DNA of 63,699 nt from Propionibacteriaceae bacterium (GTDB lineage Bacteria; Actinomycetota; Actinomycetes; Propionibacteriales; Propionibacteriaceae): contig JAUNKV010000013.1 of the NCBI GenBank assembly GCA_030532575.1, positions 1-63,699 of the forward strand, read 5' to 3'. Below the pieces are notes generated by a model that ran no database searches, was not told where the DNA came from, and saw only the letters and a program-made list of their open reading frames with translations. Below, in pieces: positions 57,637 to 63,699 of this stretch (position 1 is its first letter; the number at the start of each line of letters is the position of its first letter). The translations under genes were made by a program, and so were the position numbers.

Positions 57637-60428
57637 CCAGCGCAGTTGATGCGATGCCGCCGCCGGATGCGGTGAACAAGATGCGAGCGACTGAGGTTGC
57701 ACAAGCCTTGGAGGTGGTGGCGAGTCGGCTGTCGAGCTGCCAGGTGGCGGGGTTCTCCGGGCAGGTGCCGGGGTGGCTCGGTGAGGCTGCCGATGCGTAC
57801 ACGGAGTCGATCCGGGACCTGGGGAAGAAGGTGCGCTCCGTGGCGACCTCGGTGGGGGTGTGCGGGAGGAAACTGTACAACTGGGCCTCGGCGGTGGGGA
57901 ATGCGGTGGACTCCCGGATACCGAATCTGCACGCTCGCTGGGATGACCTGCAGTGGCAGTATGCGTGGAAGGTGAGGAGGGCCACGGAGGCACTGTCGGA
58001 CCCGAGGGACCCGATGACCCAGGAGGACTTCGACGCGAAGGTGCGGGAGTTCGCAGCGTATCGGGATGCAGAGCAGGAAGCTGTGCTGTGGGATTACAAG
58101 AACCTGATGACCGGGCTGGACGAACTGGCCGCGCAGGTGGCGCGGGAGATGTCGGCGGTGCTGGACGTCGAGATCGGGGTGGAGGGCTGGACTTCTGGCG
58201 GGGGTGGCCGTACTGAGCTGGCGACGTTGTTGTTCAACAACCTTCCGCTGGTGGACACGGTGGCGGAGTATGAGCTGGCCCAGCAGGAGGCCAAGGAGGC
58301 AGCTGAGTACCTCAACGGGGAGGAGCCGCTGAATGCTGAGCGGGTGCTCGAGTTCCATGAGAAGTACGGGGACCGGTTCGATGATCCATTCTTCCTGGCC
58401 GGGTTGAACGAGCAGGTGTCTCCGCAGCAGGTGCTGCAGTTCCTGTCTGACATCGATCACATGCGGTCTGGCCCTGTGGACGTGTTCGGGGCAGAGGCCA
58501 CGACCAACCGGTATCGGGATGTCGTGGAGGAGCTGGCTGCCGGATTTGGTCGCGGGTTCGTGTTGTCCGCGGGTGGGTTCGATGCTGGTATGGACTCGAA
58601 GCGGTGGGAGGCATTCCAGACAGCACGTGACGGTTTCCGAACTTCGGGCGGGCTGTCAATGACTGAGCTGTGGCAGCGGCGTGCTGAGGAGTGGAAGGCC
58701 GCAGGAAACGAGCGGCTGGACCTGGAGCGCTTCAATGTGGCCCATTCAGGACCAACAACCACTATATATCAGCAGGACCAAGGGTATGAATACTTCGGAT
58801 TCATGCTGGCTGCGGCTGCGAAGCGCTACCCGGGGCTGGCGCTGGGTGCGGACTACTTCGAAGCTCCAGAGGGTGGGCGCTCGGTCGCTGAGGACTTGCT
58901 CATCTTCGAGAAGAAGTACTATGCGGAGCTGGAGAAGGCCCAGGACAGCAGCGCGACGGTGACACCTGATCGACTGATGCCGGAGATCATGGTGGATGGG
59001 AAGCCAGTGAGAGCTGGGTTCGTGGAGGGGATGCTCGCGCTGATGGATACCCCGGAGCTTCCCGAGTACGGCCCGGGTCGGGTACCCAGGACTTGGTCAG
59101 GGTTCAAGGAGGCTGACGCGGAGCGCTTCGATGCGGTGCAGCGGTTCATGACCGGTGGGGTGCCTGAGGAGTTGGACGTGGACGGCATCAAGGGAGGCCC
59201 GATGACGATGACCCGCTATCTCACCGGGAATCGATGGAGCCCTTACCATATTCCACCGGATGGTGGGGATGCTCTGGGAAGACTGCTGGCCGAGTTGTCT
59301 TTGCCGCATTCTCGGCCCGATGCGCCTGGAGAGTCGGAAGCTTATCAGCGATGGTTGGATAGGGAATGGCGAAGTGCCACGGTGGCTGCTGAGTTTTTTG
59401 AAGGTTACCAGGACGGCTTGGAGCGCTCTGGCGTCCAGGGGGCGAGTGGGCGACATCCCTTCGGTGATGACAACAAGGTGCTCAGGAACTGGGCAGGTCG
59501 GATTATTTCCCCATATCTTGGGGGGCTCGCCGATGGAACAGCGATCGACATTGACGAGAGGGAAGGAGTGCATGTCGGCGAGGACGAATATCGTGGAGTC
59601 ACATTGAGCTTCAGTACTGATTTCTTGGCGAGGCTGCGGCGGGAGCACGGAGTGTTCAAGGACTTGGCTCTTGATGTTCGCGTGGACGTCAATGGTACGC
59701 CCACAGATCCTTATGATGATGTGAGTCCCCATCCCAATCCGCCAGCTATGGAGGTGCTGCTCGCTGAGGCGATGCGACAGTACGAAGACGATTTGGATTG
59801 GGCTTTTTCGGCCGAGGGGAACCGGAAGGCCAAGGTGGAGTCAGTCGTTGTCGACTGGGCCTCGAAGCTCGACCTTTTGGATGCATCTGCAACGGATGCA
59901 GCTGTGGCTCAAGGAGAGGCCAAGGATGAGGTGAACCGAAGGATCAAATCCTTGGCCAGTGCTCTTCTGGGTGGGGTCAAGATCGGTAAGGGGGTGACCT
60001 CGGACAAAGGGATGCAAGAGAAGGTGGATAAAGCCTTCAATGCCATCTCGGGAGGGGTTATTGAGGGGATCTTTGGTGAAGGAGCGGCGGCTCGAGAAAT
60101 TGCCGCGGGGAAGCAGAGGCACAACTCCCTTGAGCAAACCATGAAACAGCTCCTGATGGCGAAGTTCTATGAGGGAGCTGTGCTGGATGCGGGAAATGAG
60201 AATGACTTCAAGGCGTATGCCTTGGCGAAAGGGTATGGCCCAGAGGAAGTGCCCGAATCCTACTTTGACTTGATTCGAAGGGGTGATAAGCGCGAAGAGA
60301 AGTTGTTGGGTCTTTTTCTTGGGTATGTCAAGGATAGGGAGGGGATTGGTGAAGACTACAAGCTTCTACTGGCTGAAGTGGACAAGTCGCTGAATCTGAG
60401 TCAGCAGGAGGGGGATGAGGAAGAATGA
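57633..60428 (+). CDS. large type VII-like substrate or effector of unknown activity
   Basis: A 931-residue protein without signal peptide or membrane helix. The N-terminal 100 residues are helical and carry a W-x-G motif (VPGWLGEAADAYTESIRDLG), as in WXG100/LXG proteins exported by type VII systems. The rest is alpha-rich with repeated acidic segments, for example LFNNLPLVDTVAEYELAQQE, KKYYAELEKAQDSSATV and WAGRIISPYLGGLADGTAID. No nuclease, deaminase or NADase motif is recognised. The last third (from about 59,330) is AT-richer than neighbours, suggesting acquisition. It is coupled to the small helical protein and followed by four related envelope proteins. It may be a polymorphic toxin or a DUF6571-like structural protein; I cannot decide. 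Confidence 0.65.
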   Translation: MTSAVDAMPPPDAVNKMRATEVAQALEVVASRLSSCQVAGFSGQVPGWLGEAADAYTESIRDLGKKVRSVATSVGVCGRKLYNWASAVGNAVDSRIPNLHARWDDLQWQYAWKVRRATEALSDPRDPMTQEDFDAKVREFAAYRDAEQEAVLWDYKNLMTGLDELAAQVAREMSAVLDVEIGVEGWTSGGGGRTELATLLFNNLPLVDTVAEYELAQQEAKEAAEYLNGEEPLNAERVLEFHEKYGDRFDDPFFLAGLNEQVSPQQVLQFLSDIDHMRSGPVDVFGAEATTNRYRDVVEELAAGFGRGFVLSAGGFDAGMDSKRWEAFQTARDGFRTSGGLSMTELWQRRAEEWKAAGNERLDLERFNVAHSGPTTTIYQQDQGYEYFGFMLAAAAKRYPGLALGADYFEAPEGGRSVAEDLLIFEKKYYAELEKAQDSSATVTPDRLMPEIMVDGKPVRAGFVEGMLALMDTPELPEYGPGRVPRTWSGFKEADAERFDAVQRFMTGGVPEELDVDGIKGGPMTMTRYLTGNRWSPYHIPPDGGDALGRLLAELSLPHSRPDAPGESEAYQRWLDREWRSATVAAEFFEGYQDGLERSGVQGASGRHPFGDDNKVLRNWAGRIISPYLGGLADGTAIDIDEREGVHVGEDEYRGVTLSFSTDFLARLRREHGVFKDLALDVRVDVNGTPTDPYDDVSPHPNPPAMEVLLAEAMRQYEDDLDWAFSAEGNRKAKVESVVVDWASKLDLLDASATDAAVAQGEAKDEVNRRIKSLASALLGGVKIGKGVTSDKGMQEKVDKAFNAISGGVIEGIFGEGAAAREIAAGKQRHNSLEQTMKQLLMAKFYEGAVLDAGNENDFKAYALAKGYGPEEVPESYFDLIRRGDKREEKLLGLFLGYVKDREGIGEDYKLLLAEVDKSLNLSQQEGDEEE

Positions 60429-61083
60429 TCCAGGTGGCTGTTTCTGTGCTGCTGGAAGGCGGTGCGTCCTTGTGTTGACTGGAGTGTGGAGGCGTAGGCT
60501 CCTACTGCTTCTGTTCGTCGTGTTGCCGGTGTTCTTGGCGATTCCTTACGAGCAGCCCCTTCCGCGCCCGCTGCTCTGGGCTGACTGGAAGTTCAAGCGG
60601 CACAAGTTTGGTGAGGCGGTCGACAGGGTGGCGTTGAATGTTCCCGTAGGATATACGTTTGGCGTGCATTCCCGTGAGTTGGATGAAGAATTTCCGTTCT
60701 ATATTGTGCAGCGTGAAGGGGTGAGAGGGTCAGTGTATCACATTACGCCGTATGCTGAATTCTTGGGGAATGGTGCCAGGACCTATGAAGATTTCTGTGA
60801 GGAAAAATACTGGGAGAGTGTCGGGGCTCGTTGGCGGGTGGTGTCTTTTGAGGATCGGTTCATCGCTGGGGTGCGTGCCTGTGGGTTCAGCGTGCCGCAG
60901 GTTGACAGCAGCGATGCAATGTTCCAGCAGTGGGGGGTGTGCCGGGAGGATGGTTGCTGGGAGATCGCGGTTTACGGCGACAGTGGGGAAAACTGGCTGT
61001 CGGGAGAGCTGCTGGAGGTCTTGGATACCATTCGCTTTGTGCCATTGCCAAGTCCGGAGCCTGATTTCGTCTTGAGGAGGTGA
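60415..61083 (+). CDS. membrane-anchored member of the four-protein CRxDxCW family (paralog 1)
   Basis: A 222-residue protein. After a short basic start it has a hydrophobic segment (RRLLLLLFVVLPVFLAIP) that is a signal anchor, not a lipobox. The outer domain has the family landmarks: YEDFCEEKYW, ACGFSVPQ, and near the end VCREDGCWEIAVYG followed by LSGELLEVLDTIRFVPLP. It overlaps the 931-residue gene by 14 bases; alternative GTG starts lie at 60472 and 60484. With paralogs 2-4 it forms a tandem family sharing four cysteines. Function unknown; immunity or secretion-partner roles are inferred from position. Codon use is AT-richer than the housekeeping genes. Confidence 0.7.
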   Translation: MRKNDPGGCFCAAGRRCVLVLTGVWRRRLLLLLFVVLPVFLAIPYEQPLPRPLLWADWKFKRHKFGEAVDRVALNVPVGYTFGVHSRELDEEFPFYIVQREGVRGSVYHITPYAEFLGNGARTYEDFCEEKYWESVGARWRVVSFEDRFIAGVRACGFSVPQVDSSDAMFQQWGVCREDGCWEIAVYGDSGENWLSGELLEVLDTIRFVPLPSPEPDFVLRR

Positions 61084-61085
61084 AG

Positions 61086-61700
61086 ATGGGTTCTCCTGTG
61101 GGTTTCTTGGTTGGAGTAGTTGCCTTCCTGGGGCTGCTGGTTGGTTGCAGTGCCCCGCCGTCGCCGCCAGTTGATTTCGATGATGTGGTTGTCTTCGAGC
61201 CGCCGCCTGGCTATGAGACCCGTAGGGTTGATGGGGGCGGTGCGGAGCCGGACTGGCAGGTGGTTCAGTGGTTTCCGCCCAAGGAGAGAGGGCAGGGTGG
61301 CGAAGATGGTTCCGGGATGTTGATCCGCTCCGGCATGGAGGATCGCGACCCGCGAAAACCGTCGGTGGCGACCTTCGAGCAGTACTGCGCGGGTTTGTTG
61401 GCCGCGGTGGAGGCGGAGTCTGGAGTGTCCAAGGCCGAGGTGCTGAGGGATCGTCAAATCGATGACTCGACCGCCTGCGGAGTTGCCTGGCAGCAGGGTG
61501 AGGGAGATCAGCGGCAGGTGATGATGCGATGGGACCTGTGTCGTCGTGATGGCTGCTGGAGTTTTCAGGTCCACGGAGCGAGGGGGAGTGATGTCGTCAG
61601 TGGTAGTTTCCTGTCCTTTCTTCAGACGGTTCGGTTTGTACCGAAGCCGCCCCAGAGGTCAGACCTGGTGTTCCCCGAGCCCACCGCGACGAACAGCTAG
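61086..61700 (+). CDS. lipoprotein, CRxDxCW family paralog 2
   Basis: A 204-residue lipoprotein. Signal peptide VGFLVGVVAFLGLLVGC places the lipobox cysteine at residue 20. The mature domain has VVVFEPPPGYETR, the cysteines of FEQYCAGL and TACGVAWQQ, and LCRRDGCWSFQVHG, ending VSGSFLSFLQTVRFVPKP. GAGGAGG lies upstream of the ATG at 61086; the GTG at 61080 would be too close to it. It begins 2 bases after paralog 1. Confidence 0.75.
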   Translation: MGSPVGFLVGVVAFLGLLVGCSAPPSPPVDFDDVVVFEPPPGYETRRVDGGGAEPDWQVVQWFPPKERGQGGEDGSGMLIRSGMEDRDPRKPSVATFEQYCAGLLAAVEAESGVSKAEVLRDRQIDDSTACGVAWQQGEGDQRQVMMRWDLCRRDGCWSFQVHGARGSDVVSGSFLSFLQTVRFVPKPPQRSDLVFPEPTATNS

Positions 61701-61784
61701 GTGGTCTTCGATGTGTGCTGTGCTGATCGGAAGGGATCAGGTGTCAGGTGATGCGATGGCGTTCGACAAGCGGCAGGAGAAGTA

Positions 61785-62459
61785 ATGGGGATGAGGGTGG
61801 CCGTTCAGTGCTTGAAGGGGTTGGCTGTGAGTGTGCTTGCGGTCTTGGCGTGCATGTCTCTGCTGGGATGTCATCCTGCGTCCAGGAAGGAGCCTGAGCG
61901 GAAGCGGCCTTATGCGTGGGCGACGAATCTGGTGGTGAGGGATTTCGTGACTGGGGGTCGGCCGGTGTTGTCGCCTCCGGTTGGGTATGAGTTCTCCATC
62001 GTGAGTATTCCGGTTGAGGAGTTCAGGAACAATCGTCATTGGTTCGTGTCCTTCAAAGGGGACAGGGAGGGGCGTGGTATTGAGATTGAGGGGACGGCTT
62101 TGGGGACTCCTTCGCGTGGAATGACGATGGAGGATTACTGTGAGGAGGTGGAGAGGATTTGGGCGACGCCGCGTCCGCCTGTTGAGCGGTTGGAGCCTCG
62201 TTTGGTTGGTGATGAGCTGGCGTGTGGGTTCAGGGGAGTGGATGCTTGGGTTGGGATGTCTCCTCAGGAGCAGCGGGTGTTGTGTCGGTCGGACAACTGT
62301 TGGTGGTTCTCTGTCAAGGGTGACGATGGTTCCCTATGGGTTCCGGGGGAGTTGCTTGCTGTGTTGGACACGGTGCGGTTCATCTCGCCTGTGGAGGCAA
62401 AGCCGGACTTTCGGTTGGGGGAGTCGGGTGTGTCGCCGTCGGCGTCGCCCACGAAATGA
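61785..62459 (+). CDS. lipoprotein, CRxDxCW family paralog 3
   Basis: A 224-residue lipoprotein. VLAVLACMSLLGC gives the lipobox with Cys about residue 29. Family landmarks: MEDYCEEVER, ACGFRGVDA, LCRSDNCWWFSVKG, then VPGELLAVLDTVRFISPV. Its Pro/Ser-rich end is SPSASPTK, as in paralog 4. AGGAGAAG precedes the ATG. Bases 61701-61784 before it hold no gene. Confidence 0.75.
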   Translation: MGMRVAVQCLKGLAVSVLAVLACMSLLGCHPASRKEPERKRPYAWATNLVVRDFVTGGRPVLSPPVGYEFSIVSIPVEEFRNNRHWFVSFKGDREGRGIEIEGTALGTPSRGMTMEDYCEEVERIWATPRPPVERLEPRLVGDELACGFRGVDAWVGMSPQEQRVLCRSDNCWWFSVKGDDGSLWVPGELLAVLDTVRFISPVEAKPDFRLGESGVSPSASPTK

Positions 62460-63100
62460 GGGTCATGATGCGTGGTTTTCTGGTTGCTGTGTTGTGTTCA
62501 GGGGCGTTGCTGCTTTCTGGATGCTCTGATTCGGGTGCTTCGGAGGAGGGCACAAGCGCAAGTCAGGTCTTCGATGATGTGGTGGCTCTGGAGCCACCTC
62601 GTGGCTACGAGTTCGTCGTGTTGGGGGACAGCGAACCGGTTCGGGCCTGGGAGGTCAGGCGTGGGACCTTGTCCTCCCACAAGGTTGAGTATGACCCGGG
62701 GGTAGGGGCTGGGATGGTCATCCAGTCCGGGATGGAGGAGCGGGACCCGCTCAAGCCCAGCGTGGGGCGGTTTGATGAGTTCTGTGTCGAGGCGGCAGGG
62801 GTAGTGGAGAAGGAAGAAGGGGTGACGCGGTTGGAGAGGCTGCCCCGTCGGCTCATCGATGACGCTCCGGCCTGTGGCCTGGCCTGGCAGCTGGGTGAGG
62901 GGGAAACCGCCCAGGTGATGATGCGGTGGGACCTGTGCCGCCGGGACGGGTGTTGGAGGATCATCATCAAGGGGGCGGAGGGCCGTGATCACATCCGAGG
63001 TGAGTTCATGACCGCGCTGGAGACGGTGAGATTCGTACCACGGCCCGTCGTGGGAGAAGATGCCGAGGTTCCTCCCATGTCCCCATCGCCCACCAAGTGA
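62456..63100 (+). CDS. lipoprotein, CRxDxCW family paralog 4
   Basis: A 214-residue lipoprotein. Lipobox ALLLSGC puts the cysteine at about residue 23. Landmarks: VVALEPPRGYEFV, FDEFCVEAAG, PACGLAWQLG, LCRRDGCWRIIIKG, ending IRGEFMTALETVRFVPRP and the tail SPSPTK. It is closest to paralog 2 in the middle region (both share SGMEDRDP or SGMEERDP, then KPSV). The ATG overlaps the stop of paralog 3 (ATGA); ATGs at 62465 and 62468 are alternatives with GAGGG nearer. Confidence 0.75.
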   Translation: MRVMMRGFLVAVLCSGALLLSGCSDSGASEEGTSASQVFDDVVALEPPRGYEFVVLGDSEPVRAWEVRRGTLSSHKVEYDPGVGAGMVIQSGMEERDPLKPSVGRFDEFCVEAAGVVEKEEGVTRLERLPRRLIDDAPACGLAWQLGEGETAQVMMRWDLCRRDGCWRIIIKGAEGRDHIRGEFMTALETVRFVPRPVVGEDAEVPPMSPSPTK

Positions 63101-63193
63101 TAGCAGCCAAGCGGCATGTGCTGAAACAGACTCCTTGCTGCTGCTCACACCGAAGGCGGTCTGTGGTCTGGTAGTCGAGACCTTTCCCGCACT

Positions 63194-63359
63194 CCGCTGC
63201 TCACACCGAGGGCGCCCGGCACCTGACAGTCGAGACCCTGGCAGCCGGTGCTGGCGCTTGTCCCGAGTGGGGATGGTCTGGGGTTCGGGTCCCTGCGGAT
63301 GGTTGCGGGGTCTCGACACGGGCGTTCTCGCAAGCTCGCACGCCCGGCTCGACCAGCGG
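63194..63359. repeat. dispersed palindromic repeat, copy B
   Basis: The right terminal inverted repeat GGCTCGACCAGCGG (63346-63359) is intact; the left one is diverged. The interior matches copies A and C, with a changed block before the right end. Confidence 0.8.
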
Positions 63360-63444
63360 AGAAAAGGCCCAGCTCGATCAGCGGAGCACTCCCGTTGTTC
63401 ACGCTGAGGACCGTCTGCGGTCCGGTAGTCGAGACTTCCACCCC

Positions 63445-63616
63445 CCGCTGGTCGAGCCGAGGGCGCCCGGCGCCCGACAGTCGAGACCTCTGGCGCCCGG
63501 TGCTGGCGCTTGTGCTGAACGGGGATGGTCTGGGGGTCGGGTTCCTGCCCAGGGTTGCGGGGTCTCGACACGGGATTCCCTCGCTGTCGCATCGGGATTC
63601 CCGGCTCGACCAGCGG
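63445..63616. repeat. dispersed palindromic repeat, copy C
   Basis: A 172-base unit with perfect 14-base termini CCGCTGGTCGAGCC (63445-63458) and GGCTCGACCAGCGG (63603-63616), plus an inner TCGAGACC (63481) / GGTCTCGA (63561) inverted repeat. Confidence 0.85.
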
Positions 63617-63647
63617 AGAGAGTCCCCGTTGGTCGAGTTGAGGGGTG

Positions 63648-63699
63648 TTACCAGCGGTCGTTGTTGTCGGGGTTGGGGGGTAGGGGTTTGAGGGTGGTG
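63648..63699 (-). CDS. C-terminal fragment of an unidentified protein
   Basis: Reading the reverse strand from the right edge gives TTLKPLPPNPDNNDRW and then a TAA at 63648-63650. The Pro/Asn/Asp-rich ending looks like a coding tail and the repeats begin just beyond it. Too short to name; confidence is low. Confidence 0.35.
   Translation of the reverse strand, partial: TTLKPLPPNPDNNDRW

Larger units (their letters stand above)
63101..63647. other. gene-free stretch with tandem repeat units
   Basis: No coding capacity is supported across these 547 bases. They consist of two tandem units with a period of about 251-257 bases, each containing a copy of the palindromic repeat (B and C). Confidence 0.7.

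Noticed and set aside
63101-63647. CRISPR-like array in the right-end repeats
   Set aside because: Units are about 250 bases, only two in tandem, with internal palindromes and no spacers of regular length.

Overview
The window is a high-GC actinobacterial chromosome segment. The evidence is SdhCAB of the three-gene actinobacterial type, DUF4191 beside lipA, DUF2469 beside rnhB, two type I glutamine synthetases flanking glnE, and many starts lying 6-7 bases downstream of a TAnnnT -10 box (leaderless transcripts). Gene content fits a member of the Propionibacteriaceae such as Arachnia or Tessaracoccus relatives, but this is inference; no rRNA or tRNA gene is present to fix it.

Layout. 1-1.5 kb: edge of an integrated element (ImmA/IrrE-like fragment and a complete tyrosine integrase). 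1.8-5.6 kb: a small unknown gene, then a reverse-strand group of N-acetylglucosamine-type kinase, methionine aminopeptidase and a GH16-like protein, and a DUF2510 membrane protein. 5.7-17.6 kb: nitrogen block with glnA2, SCP-like protein, glnE, an FMN-riboswitch-controlled RibXY-like riboflavin uptake pair, a DAACS symporter, an MMPL transporter and glnA1. 17.7-19.9 kb: acetyltransferase and a frameshifted zeta-toxin operon. 19.9-24 kb: ABC-F, DUF4191, lipA, lipB. 24.1-30.2 kb: cobG-cobH-cobIJ, a cobalamin riboswitch and the cobalt ECF transporter cbiMNQO. 30.2-32.7 kb: secreted protein plus lipoprotein pair, DUF1707 protein, TadG-like protein. 32.8-39.3 kb: ftsY and ffh, separated by a palindromic repeat element and a peptide / double histidine kinase / response regulator system. 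39.5-46.8 kb: amidohydrolase, lacI-GH36-GH20 glycan operon, S49 peptidase. 46.8-57.2 kb: housekeeping genes (zincin, rpsP-khpA-rimM-trmD, sdhCAB, rplS, lepB-rnhB-DUF2469, S9 peptidase). 57.3-63.1 kb: a type VII-like locus with a small helical protein, a 931-residue protein and four paralogous secreted or lipid-anchored proteins. 63.1-63.7 kb: two tandem copies of the same repeat element found at 34 kb, then the tail of an unidentified reverse-strand gene.

Most notable for follow-up: (i) the 34.3-37.7 kb system, where a 60-residue secreted peptide with a two-cysteine C-terminus sits between a divergent NarL-type regulator and a 770-residue protein that fuses two membrane/kinase modules, the first lacking its phospho-acceptor histidine; (ii) the 57.3-63.1 kb locus with its four-member family sharing a C-R-x-D-[GN]-C-W motif; (iii) the dispersed repeat with 14-base terminal inverted repeats; (iv) the zeta-toxin gene interrupted at a G6 run; (v) an FMN-riboswitch uptake pair with no ATPase gene.
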